From Humitalea sp038323655 (GTDB lineage Bacteria; Pseudomonadota; Alphaproteobacteria; Acetobacterales; Acetobacteraceae): a stretch of 12,637 nucleotides of DNA. This document shows, one piece after another, positions 6,724 through 12,637 of this stretch. The notes beneath the pieces are model-generated. The model saw only the letters and a program-made list of their open reading frames with translations, was not told where the DNA came from and searched no databases. Positions within the stretch are counted from its first letter, which is position 1. Every line of letters starts with the position of its first letter. The stretch is from NCBI GenBank assembly GCA_038323655.1, contig JBBQHE010000130.1, positions 1-12,637 of the forward strand, read 5' to 3'. Position numbers and translations under genes: made by a program.

Positions 6724-8106
6724 TCACGCCTGTTCCAAGATATCCGCCCAGGCACGGTCGAGGCCGAAGTAGCTCAGCCGCTGATGGAAGGCGGGCCGCA
6801 CCCGGCTCGCCTTCCACCGGCCGCGCAGGTTACCGGCACTGTCCTCACCGTCGAAGTCGAAGAGAAAGACGTCGTTGAGCACGAAGACCTCGCCCTCCAG
6901 CCCCTGGACCTCGGTGATCTGCGTGACGCGGCGCTTGCCGTCGCGATGGCGTTCCACCTGCACCACGAGGTCGAGCGCACTGGAAATCTGCGTACGGATC
7001 GCGCGCGAGGCGAGGCCGAGGCTGCCCATTTGGACCATGTTCTCGATACGCGTCAGCGCATCACGCGTGGTGTTCGCGTGGATCGTGGACATGCTGCCGT
7101 CGTGGCCGGTGTTCATCGCCTGCAGCATGTCGAAGGCCTCGGCACCGCGGACCTCGCCGATGATGATGCGATCGGGCCGCATGCGCAGCGCATTGCGCAC
7201 AAGGTCGCGCTGGTTGACCTCACCGCGGCCCTCAAGGCTCTGCGGGCGGGTCTCCAGCCGGACGATGTGCGGCTGCTGGAGTTGCAGTTCGGCCGCATCC
7301 TCGATCGTGATGATACGCTCGCCCGGGTCGATCGGCTGGCTCAGCGCATTCATCAGCGTGGTCTTGCCCGAGCCGGTGCCGCCCGAGATCACAATGTTCA
7401 GCCGGCACTTGGAGGCGATCTCCAGCGCCCGCGCCATCGGCGCCGACATCGAACCGAAATCCACCAGCTTGGCCAGGTCGATCGTGCGGCGCGAAAATTT
7501 GCGGATCGAGATGCAGGGGCCGTCCAGCGCCAGCGGTGGCAGCACGATATTGACGCGGCTGCCGTCGGCCAGTCGCGCATCCACCATCGGGCTCGATTCA
7601 TCGACGCGCCGACCCACTGCGGCAGCGATCCGCTGGGCGATGTTGGTCACGTGCTGCACATCGCGAAACCGCGCCGCAGACCGCACGACCTTGCCGCGCG
7701 TCTCGACAAAGATCTTGTCCGGCGCGTTGACCATGATGTCGTTGATGCTGTCGTCGTCCAGCAGAGGTTCCAGCGGGCCCAGGCCCAGCATGTCATCCAC
7801 CAGGTCGATCGCAAGCTGCCGCTGTTCGCGCGCATTCAACTGCATGCGTTGGTCAGTCGCGACCTCGGAGAGCAAGCGCTCCACCTCCGGCGTCAGCCGC
7901 TCCGGCGTCATGCCCGCGATGCTGGCCGGATCCATCCGGGCGAGGCAGAGCGTCCGCAGTTCCAGCAGGCTGGTACCGGCCGGCTGGGCATTGGCCTGGG
8001 GCTGCGATGCGGGCTCAGCGGCGATCGCTGGCGCGGTTGTGCCGTTTACCACTGGCGTGTCGCCGGCCCCTGGGGAGCGTCGGCCAAAGGCGAAGGCGTT
8101 GCTCAT
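6724..8106 (-). CDS. cpaF: Tad pilus assembly/secretion ATPase CpaF (TadA)
   Basis: 460 residues from ATG 8106, which overlaps the cpaE stop as ATGA; an ATG three codons upstream (8115) is the alternative. A Pro/Ala/Gln-rich N-terminal linker (to about 45) precedes the domain containing LGLGPLEPLLDDDSINDIMVN. Motifs: Walker A GGTGSGKT (242-249), Asp box IITIEDAAEL (265-274), Walker B-type RIIIGEVRG (313-321), His box GHDGSMSTIHAN (334-345). All catalytic elements of the type II/IV secretion ATPase superfamily are present. The hexamer hydrolyses ATP at the cytoplasmic face of TadB/TadC to extend the pilus, and in characterised Tad systems the same enzyme also supports retraction. No separate PilT-like gene is visible. 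Confidence 0.98.
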   Translation of the reverse strand: MSNAFAFGRRSPGAGDTPVVNGTTAPAIAAEPASQPQANAQPAGTSLLELRTLCLARMDPASIAGMTPERLTPEVERLLSEVATDQRMQLNAREQRQLAIDLVDDMLGLGPLEPLLDDDSINDIMVNAPDKIFVETRGKVVRSAARFRDVQHVTNIAQRIAAAVGRRVDESSPMVDARLADGSRVNIVLPPLALDGPCISIRKFSRRTIDLAKLVDFGSMSAPMARALEIASKCRLNIVISGGTGSGKTTLMNALSQPIDPGERIITIEDAAELQLQQPHIVRLETRPQSLEGRGEVNQRDLVRNALRMRPDRIIIGEVRGAEAFDMLQAMNTGHDGSMSTIHANTTRDALTRIENMVQMGSLGLASRAIRTQISSALDLVVQVERHRDGKRRVTQITEVQGLEGEVFVLNDVFLFDFDGEDSAGNLRGRWKASRVRPAFHQRLSYFGLDRAWADILEQA

Positions 8107-9338
8107 GAGCGCCATCCAAACAGACGCCAGCGCTTCGGTTGCGGCAGCATCGTCACCGCCGTCAATTCATGCGCCAGCGTGCCAATAGCGTTGCGGAAGG
8201 GACCGGACTTGGCGACAGCCGGTTCGCCAAGCGTCGCGGCCTCGTTCAGCTTGCCGGCCAGTTCCGGGATGACCAGGTCGGGCTTCTGCAACAAGCCTTC
8301 CTCGACCTGCTTCAGCGAAAGCCCGCCCTTGCGACCCGCGCGGTTCAGCACGACGAACGGGCGACGGATCTGATACGGCCCGGCGGGCAGCCCCAGAATG
8401 CGCAGCGTATCGCGCAGCGAGGCGAGGCTCGGATCCATCACCAGCACCTGCTGGTCGGCCAGGCCCGCCAACGACCGCAACGGTCCGCTTCGGCTGGCCT
8501 GAGGTACGTCAAGAACGATAAAGTTGTAGCGCTTGCGCAAGGTGGAAACCAGACGCTCAGGCCCGGCCGGGCTGACCTCGATCGAATCGGCCAGCGATTC
8601 CTCGGAAGCCAGCACGTGCAGCCTCTCGCTGACCGGCCGCGCCGCACGTTCCACAAACAACTCGTCCACGCGTTCCGGCCGTTCCAGCGCGGCGCGAAGA
8701 CCGGCGCCGGCCTCCACATTCAGCATCATGGAGGTGGTGCCGCTGTACAGGTCGCCGTCAACCAGTGCGACGTAGCGGCGATCAACTTGCGCCAAAAGCC
8801 AGGCGAGGTTCACCGCGATGGTCGTCGCGCCAATGCCGCCGCGCACCCCCGTGACTGCCAGCACACGCCCGCCGCGCAGCGTCGGATCCATCCGCGGGCG
8901 ACGCGACATGATGGGGCCGAAGTGTTGTGCCACCAGTTCCGCAGTCAGCGGCTTGTACAGGTATTCAAGCACGCCCATGCCGCGCGTCAGGCGGCGATAG
9001 AAATCCGCATCTGTCCGGTCACCGATGACCAGCACCCGTACATCGGGTTCCACCACCTGCGACAATTCGTCGAGCGCGCCGAACGGCTGGTCTTCCTCGG
9101 AGATGTCGACCAACAAGGTCTGCGGTGTCGCGCGCTTGCCGAGCGCCACGACGGCGTCCTTGATCGACCCGCGCCGCAGGTCGAGCGCCGCGGCCGGGGC
9201 CAATTCGCTGAGGCCAGCGCGCAGAACCTCGACCGATTCGGCGTCGCGGGCGAAACCGATCAGCAGCGGCCGCTCGGGTCGCAGCACGCCCTCGCCGGAG
9301 GAGATCGCGTCGATCGGGCGGGCGTCGTCGGCGGCCAT
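8103..9338 (-). CDS. cpaE: CpaE/TadZ localisation protein: receiver-like plus ParA/MinD-like ATPase fold
   Basis: 411 residues. ATG 9338 shares one base with the upstream stop (TGATG). An N-terminal receiver-like domain (about 22-140) has LLVDIS at 75-80 and a conserved Lys-Pro at 129-130. The ATPase domain starts at about 157. Its P-loop region reads RGGIGATT (166-173) where canonical ParA proteins have KGGxGKT/S, so both usual lysines are replaced (Arg and Ala). VDGD (193-196) and FIVLDVP (273-279) match the other switch and Walker B regions. CpaE/TadZ proteins place the Tad machine, often at a pole, and atypical P-loops are known in this family. ATP binding without efficient hydrolysis is inference. 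The stop overlaps cpaF. Confidence 0.94.
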   Translation of the reverse strand: MAADDARPIDAISSGEGVLRPERPLLIGFARDAESVEVLRAGLSELAPAAALDLRRGSIKDAVVALGKRATPQTLLVDISEEDQPFGALDELSQVVEPDVRVLVIGDRTDADFYRRLTRGMGVLEYLYKPLTAELVAQHFGPIMSRRPRMDPTLRGGRVLAVTGVRGGIGATTIAVNLAWLLAQVDRRYVALVDGDLYSGTTSMMLNVEAGAGLRAALERPERVDELFVERAARPVSERLHVLASEESLADSIEVSPAGPERLVSTLRKRYNFIVLDVPQASRSGPLRSLAGLADQQVLVMDPSLASLRDTLRILGLPAGPYQIRRPFVVLNRAGRKGGLSLKQVEEGLLQKPDLVIPELAGKLNEAATLGEPAVAKSGPFRNAIGTLAHELTAVTMLPQPKRWRLFGWRS

Positions 9339-9676
9339 CAGAAGCCCGTCGCCGCCGTGGCGGCGCCCCCTGCGCCCTGCTGCCCGCCTGGACCGGTCGG
9401 AACGATCTGCGACACCCCGCTCGCGGGCAGCGCCCTGACCCGGTCGGTCCGCAGCCGTTCCACCGCCTGGCCGGCCATCTGGCCGTCCGAGCCGCGAGCG
9501 CCGCGACCGGCGACCAGATCGTTCGGCTCGTCCACCATGGCCTGCAGGTTCGCATCATTCGCCCCGGCCGGCCGCCAGACACCTGCCCGGTTGAAGGGGT
9601 CGAGATTGTCGCAGGCCGCCAGCGGCAGCAGCAGGAGAAGCAGGGCAGTCGTACGGGGGGCGTGCATTGCGGTCAT
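9338..9676 (-). CDS. Short CpaD-like pilus lipoprotein
   Basis: 112 residues from ATG 9676 (109 from ATG 9667, which has GAGG 10 nt upstream). The lipoprotein signal ALLLLLLPLAAC places the lipid-bearing Cys at residue 22. The mature part has WRPAGANDANLQAMVDEPNDLVAGRG, then DGQMAGQAVERLRTDRVRALP. This resembles the C-terminal module of CpaD (pattern C/A..NL.AMVA.P.DLV.GR...D...A..A...Y). Ordinary CpaD proteins are about 200 residues and carry an N-terminal periplasmic domain that is absent here. It sits exactly in the cpaD slot between cpaC and cpaE. I take it as a reduced CpaD, probably on the outer membrane beside the secretin. The homology is read by eye, so the symbol is left empty. Confidence 0.8.
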   Translation of the reverse strand: MTAMHAPRTTALLLLLLPLAACDNLDPFNRAGVWRPAGANDANLQAMVDEPNDLVAGRGARGSDGQMAGQAVERLRTDRVRALPASGVSQIVPTGPGGQQGAGGAATAATGF

Positions 9677-9679
9677 GCC

Positions 9680-11164
9680 TCAGAACAACACGAAGCCGGC
9701 GAGCCCTGGTGGCTGCGCCGGGCGCACCGGTCGCTGCACGAAAGGTACAGCCCGGTTCGGATTGCCGACCTGACGGCCCATCAGCAGACGGTCGCTGTCA
9801 GTCGGCGGAACATATTGGTCGAGCGGCGAACGGATCTGGTCCTGCGAATTCTGTGGTCGCACCACGAAGGGCGTTACCACGATGACCAATTCGGTCTCGT
9901 TGCGCTGGAACCGGTCGGAGCGAAACAGCGCGCCGAGGATTGGTAATTCGCCAATGCCCGGCACCGCGCGCCCCAGGTTGCGACTGGTGTCCTGCAACAG
10001 GCCGGCGATGGCGAACGACTGGCCGCTGCCCAGTTCCACCGTGGTTTCGGCCCGCCGGACGAGCAAAGCGGGGATCTGGATGGAGCCATTGGCGGCGCTC
10101 AGCCGCACCGCGCCCTGTTCGCTGAGGTCGCTGACCTCGGGCCGAACGCGCATCACGATGCGTTCCGCGCTCAACACCGTGGGCACGAAGGCCAGGCTGA
10201 CGCCGTACTGCTTGAATTCGATGGTGACCTGGTTGTTCTGCTGGTTCACGGGGATCGGAAATTCGCCGCCGACCAGGAAGCTTGCCGTCTCGCCGCTCAC
10301 CGCGGTCAGATTGGGTTCGGCCAGGATGGTGATCAAACGGTCCTGCGCCAGCAGGTCGATGACACCGTCGATATTCACAGCGCCACGGTAGCCACCTGCA
10401 ATCTGCGCTGGCAGGCTGGCCGCATCCGCCAGGCTAAGGTTGGTTGCGGCGGCGATGCCGAAGCGGCCGATCGAGCCTAAGGCCTGCCAGTTGATGCCGA
10501 ACTGGCGGGTCACTTCGCGCGACACCTCGGCGATACGGACCCGCAGGTTCACCTGGGTTGAGCCGAGCACGGTCAACCGGTTCTCCACCCGCTGATCGTC
10601 GCCGATGAAGCTGCGCAGCGTGGACATCACCAGGTTCGCCTCGGCGGCGTTCTGCACCTCTCCGGTCGCGACCAGGCCGTTGGTGCGCGTCTCGATGCGG
10701 ATTTCCCGCCCCGGAAGGAGACGGCGCAGCGCGCCCTGCGCCTCGATGGCGCCATAGGCCGAGGGGCGGACCGTCACGTCATAGGTCGCGACCGCAGCGC
10801 CCGCGGCATCGAGGGCCGCGATGGTGGTGCGCCCGGGCGCCACGCCGAAGACGAACAGGCTGAGTGGACTGGCCGGGCGAACCTCGGCCACGCGCGGGTC
10901 GGCGGCAAAAACGCTGCCGGCCGGAGCGGGCAGCTGCAGCACCCGGCCGGCACCGGCTTCCAGCAAAAGTGCGGTACCGCGCATTGGCACGAGGGCTTCC
11001 GCTGTCGGCGGCCGGGGCGGCGTCAATTGAGGGCCGGGCCGAGCCGGGGCAGCACCCGGCGCCGCGGGCAGCGGCGGCAGGGCCTGGGCGAGAGCGTGCC
11101 CCAGCGGGGCGACCGCCAGGGCCGCGATCAGCAGACGCTTGGCGACCTGTCCTGCTCGGCGCAT
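9680..11164 (-). CDS. cpaC: Tad outer-membrane secretin CpaC (RcpA)
   Basis: 494 residues; ATG 11164 shares one base with the cpaB stop (TGATG). A signal peptide (about 1-27, cleavage near GHALAQA) is followed by a Pro-rich linker (29-55). The N-terminal pilus-secretin domain (about 58-132) carries GRVLQLPAPAGSVFAADPRVAEV. A BON/N-domain-like part follows (about 138-200), then the secretin domain (about 270-436) with VGGEFPIPV (298-306) and the signature VPGIGELPILGALFRSDRF (401-419). TELVIVVTP (424-432) closes the barrel. A Pro/Gln/Asn-rich tail of about 55 residues ends in FVLF. It forms the outer-membrane channel through which the pilus passes. It is a standard member for Tad systems. Confidence 0.97.
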   Translation of the reverse strand: MRRAGQVAKRLLIAALAVAPLGHALAQALPPLPAAPGAAPARPGPQLTPPRPPTAEALVPMRGTALLLEAGAGRVLQLPAPAGSVFAADPRVAEVRPASPLSLFVFGVAPGRTTIAALDAAGAAVATYDVTVRPSAYGAIEAQGALRRLLPGREIRIETRTNGLVATGEVQNAAEANLVMSTLRSFIGDDQRVENRLTVLGSTQVNLRVRIAEVSREVTRQFGINWQALGSIGRFGIAAATNLSLADAASLPAQIAGGYRGAVNIDGVIDLLAQDRLITILAEPNLTAVSGETASFLVGGEFPIPVNQQNNQVTIEFKQYGVSLAFVPTVLSAERIVMRVRPEVSDLSEQGAVRLSAANGSIQIPALLVRRAETTVELGSGQSFAIAGLLQDTSRNLGRAVPGIGELPILGALFRSDRFQRNETELVIVVTPFVVRPQNSQDQIRSPLDQYVPPTDSDRLLMGRQVGNPNRAVPFVQRPVRPAQPPGLAGFVLF

Positions 11165-12054
11165 CAGAAACGAACCTCCTCTGAACGGCCGGGGCCGTTG
11201 AAGACCCGGAGCGGTGCCATGCCGTTGCCGCCGCCGCGCGTGTCGGACGCGCGCAGCGCGCCGGAGACATCACCGCCCCAGGTGACGGCAGGCTCCTCCT
11301 GGGTTGGGGGCTCGGCTTCGCGGCTGGCCAAAAGGGCCGAACGAACGGTCAGCGACAACCGCCCGATGCGGGACGCGACCGAAAGACGCTCGGCATCACG
11401 GGCAGTGACTTCCACCGTGACCGTGCGCGCCGAAGCAACGACACCACCGCCGGCCGTGTTCGCTGTGTCCATCGCCCCCTGCACCATGTGCTGGTCAACC
11501 GCGATGATGCGTACAGCCGACAGCACCGTCTCTCCTGCCATCCGCCGGGTGACCGGCGCGTTGTTGTCGTCATTGGTCAAAGTCAATATGACATCGACCC
11601 GATCGCCAGGCCAGATCAATCCCGCGGTGCCGGACACGGCATCGACGCCGATGGCGATGGCGCGCATGCCCGGCGAGAGCACGGCGGCCAGGAAGCCATG
11701 GTCGCCTGGACGAAGCACATCTGTCGCCAGGATGGGTTCGCCCGCGGCCAGGGTGCGGCGGATCAACCCGCCGGTGATTTCCAGGCGCTGGGCCGGGGTG
11801 TCGAGCATGGTCTCGCCGACGGGTGCCTCGCCTTCGGCCAGGTCCACTGTGCCTGGGGCGATTTCCTCGGCCTTCAGCAGCGCGCCGGCGCGCAGCGGGC
11901 GGGCCGCGACCAGCACGGCCCGGCGCGGCACGGGGGCCGGGGCCTCGATGCTGGCGACGGGCGCCGGCGGCGCCGGGCGCAAGGCCACGAAACCCACGAC
12001 TCCGATGCCGCCAAAGGCCAGCAGCAGAAGCCCGATCATCACGGCACGCAACAT
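11164..12054 (-). CDS. cpaB: Flp pilus assembly protein CpaB (RcpC), SAF domain
   Basis: 296 residues from ATG 12054, six bases after the cpaA stop. One N-terminal membrane helix (about 5-25) is followed by a Pro/Ala linker. A SAF domain (about 44-110) includes RRAVLVAARPLRAGALLKAEEI. The RcpC/CpaB domain (about 120-240) carries MRAIAIGVDAVSGTAGLIWPGDRVDVILT, the hallmark of the family, and then TVTVEVTARDAERLSVASRIGRLSLTVRS. It sits in the inner membrane and periplasm beside the CpaC secretin. The last 50 residues are low-complexity. Its stop overlaps cpaC. Confidence 0.96.
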   Translation of the reverse strand: MLRAVMIGLLLLAFGGIGVVGFVALRPAPPAPVASIEAPAPVPRRAVLVAARPLRAGALLKAEEIAPGTVDLAEGEAPVGETMLDTPAQRLEITGGLIRRTLAAGEPILATDVLRPGDHGFLAAVLSPGMRAIAIGVDAVSGTAGLIWPGDRVDVILTLTNDDNNAPVTRRMAGETVLSAVRIIAVDQHMVQGAMDTANTAGGGVVASARTVTVEVTARDAERLSVASRIGRLSLTVRSALLASREAEPPTQEEPAVTWGGDVSGALRASDTRGGGNGMAPLRVFNGPGRSEEVRF

Positions 12055-12060
12055 GGTTGC

Positions 12061-12573
12061 TCAGCCCCCGGTCAGAAGAAGAATGGCGGCACCGCTGATC
12101 GCGACACCGTAAGGAAGCGGTCCGCCGCGGCGGATACGCCAGGCTTCGACCCGCTGGATCCGCTGCATCAGCGACGCCGGGCGCGGCCCCGGCAGGCGCC
12201 CGCGCAGCCCGCGCCGACCCAGCATCATCAACCCGGCCAGCACGCCACCCAGGATGGCGGTCAGCAGCGCCAGGTCGAGGGCTTGTGCCGGCAGGATAAC
12301 GGTCGCGGCGGCGGCCAGCAGCTTCACATCCCCACCGCCAAGCAAGCCAAACCACCAGATGGCAAAGCCGAAGACGAAAATCACGCCGCCGGCGGCCAGT
12401 CCCGGCAAGAGGTCCCCGGCCTGGGCGCGCAGCCCGAGTCCACAGGCGAGGGTGATGACGGACAGCCGGTTCGGGATCAGCCGCGCCGCGATGTCACGAT
12501 AGGCAGCATAGGTCAGAGCCAGGATGGCCGTGCCCGTCAGTAGCCAGACGTAAAGGACACCGAGCAAAACCAA
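12061..12573 (-). CDS. cpaA: Prepilin peptidase CpaA (TadV)
   Basis: About 170 residues, an aspartic-protease prepilin peptidase that cleaves the Flp pilin and TadE-type pseudopilins at the membrane. Motifs (numbered from the TTG at 12606): AAYRDIAARLIPNRLS with Asp38, and GLLGGGDVKLLAA with Asp93 in GGGD. These are the two catalytic aspartates of the GxGD family. LPYGVAI near the C-terminus is also conserved. Five to six membrane helices are visible; no methylase domain, as expected for TadV. No in-frame ATG exists. I chose TTG 12573 because AGGGG precedes it by 5 nt and it starts just before the first helix. TTG 12567 and TTG 12606 are alternatives, and the frame stays open to the window edge. 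Confidence 0.93.
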   Translation of the reverse strand: MVLLGVLYVWLLTGTAILALTYAAYRDIAARLIPNRLSVITLACGLGLRAQAGDLLPGLAAGGVIFVFGFAIWWFGLLGGGDVKLLAAAATVILPAQALDLALLTAILGGVLAGLMMLGRRGLRGRLPGPRPASLMQRIQRVEAWRIRRGGPLPYGVAISGAAILLLTGG

Positions 12574-12578
12574 GACAG

Positions 12579-12583
12579 CCCCT
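12579..12583 (-). promoter_or_regulatory. Ribosome binding site supporting the TTG start of cpaA
   Basis: AGGGG on the minus strand, 5 nt before the TTG at 12573. It is the only purine-rich Shine-Dalgarno-like stretch near the candidate non-ATG starts of cpaA; nothing similar precedes the TTG at 12606. It was used to choose the start, but it is only a partial match to GGAGG. Confidence 0.4.
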
Positions 12584-12637
12584 TTTGGACCATGTGTTGA
12601 CGCCAATGCTGCCGCGAAAAGGGTTTTCCCTGACGCC

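Larger units (their letters stand above)
1208..12606 (-). other. Tad/Flp (type IVc) pilus operon: cpaA-cpaB-cpaC-cpaD-like-cpaE-cpaF-tadB-tadC-tadE-tadE/F-tadG-tadD
   Basis: Twelve minus-strand genes in the usual Tad order. Junctions read in transcription order: cpaA/cpaB gap 6 nt; cpaB/cpaC TGATG overlap; cpaC/lipoprotein gap 3 nt; lipoprotein/cpaE TGATG overlap; cpaE/cpaF ATGA overlap; cpaF/tadB GTGA overlap or 5-nt gap; tadB/tadC GTGA overlap; tadC/tadE TGATG or GTGA overlap; tadE/second pseudopilin 29 nt; second pseudopilin/tadG ATGA overlap; tadG/tadD 58 nt. The machine assembles and secretes Flp pili for adhesion and biofilm. The pilin gene and the operon promoter are expected right of the window. 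Confidence 0.93.

Noticed and set aside
6568..9773. Long + strand open frames (about 540-600 codons) opposite cpaF, cpaE and the CpaD-like gene
   Set aside because: The products are low-complexity Arg/His/Ala-rich shadows, while the opposite strand carries full ATPase motifs with a consistent operon layout.
11027..12543. + strand open frames opposite cpaB and cpaA
   Set aside because: They are shadows of recognisable SAF and prepilin-peptidase proteins, with no ribosome binding sites or domains of their own.
1208..12606. Type II secretion or type IVa/IVb pilus system instead of Tad
   Set aside because: The combination of SAF-domain CpaB, CpaE/TadZ, a split TadB/TadC platform, TadE-type pseudopilins, VWA TadG and a short CpaA without methylase domain is specific to Tad/Flp systems.

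Overview
This window looks like chromosome of a high-GC alphaproteobacterium. The gene order and protein style best fit Acetobacteraceae (Roseomonas-like). That assignment is inference from GC content, Ala/Pro/Arg-rich proteins and a cpa/tad-type locus; no species marker is present. Almost the whole window (about 1.2-12.6 kb) is one minus-strand locus for a Tad/Flp type IVc (tight adherence) pilus. Its left flank holds a tRNA and two unrelated genes.

Left flank, 1-1207. The 3' end of an IlvD/Edd-family sugar-acid dehydratase gene enters on the + strand and stops at 248. It converges with a complete minus-strand gene for a CBS-CBS-BON protein (303-992). The spacer right of that gene holds a near-perfect FNR/FixK-type palindrome (1045-1060), placed as expected for activation of the CBS-BON gene. 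On the + strand the same spacer has a plausible short-leader promoter and a complete class II tRNA-Leu gene with anticodon UAA (1102-1184). The tRNA gene converges with the end of the pilus locus.

Pilus locus, read right to left on the minus strand: cpaA (prepilin peptidase), cpaB (periplasmic SAF protein), cpaC (secretin), a very short CpaD-like lipoprotein, cpaE/tadZ (ParA-like localiser), cpaF/tadA (ATPase), tadB and tadC (inner-membrane platform), tadE and a second TadE/TadF-like pseudopilin, tadG (membrane-anchored VWA protein), then a TPR lipoprotein resembling TadD. Most junctions are overlaps of 1-4 nt (TGATG, ATGA, GTGA) or gaps of a few bases, so the set is almost certainly one translationally coupled operon. 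Only tadE/second pseudopilin (29 nt) and tadG/tadD (58 nt) have real spacers. The major Flp pilin gene is not in the window and is expected just beyond the right edge, upstream of cpaA.

How the genes work together: CpaA cleaves the pilin and the TadE-type pseudopilins. CpaF powers assembly on the TadB/TadC platform, placed by CpaE. The fibre leaves through the CpaC secretin, aided by CpaB, the CpaD-like lipoprotein and TadD. TadG is probably associated with the fibre or envelope. I saw no CRISPR array, transposase, integrase or toxin-antitoxin gene, and no clearly new system. The points most worth a second look are the FNR/FixK box, the tRNA-abutting position of the locus and the shortened CpaD-like protein.
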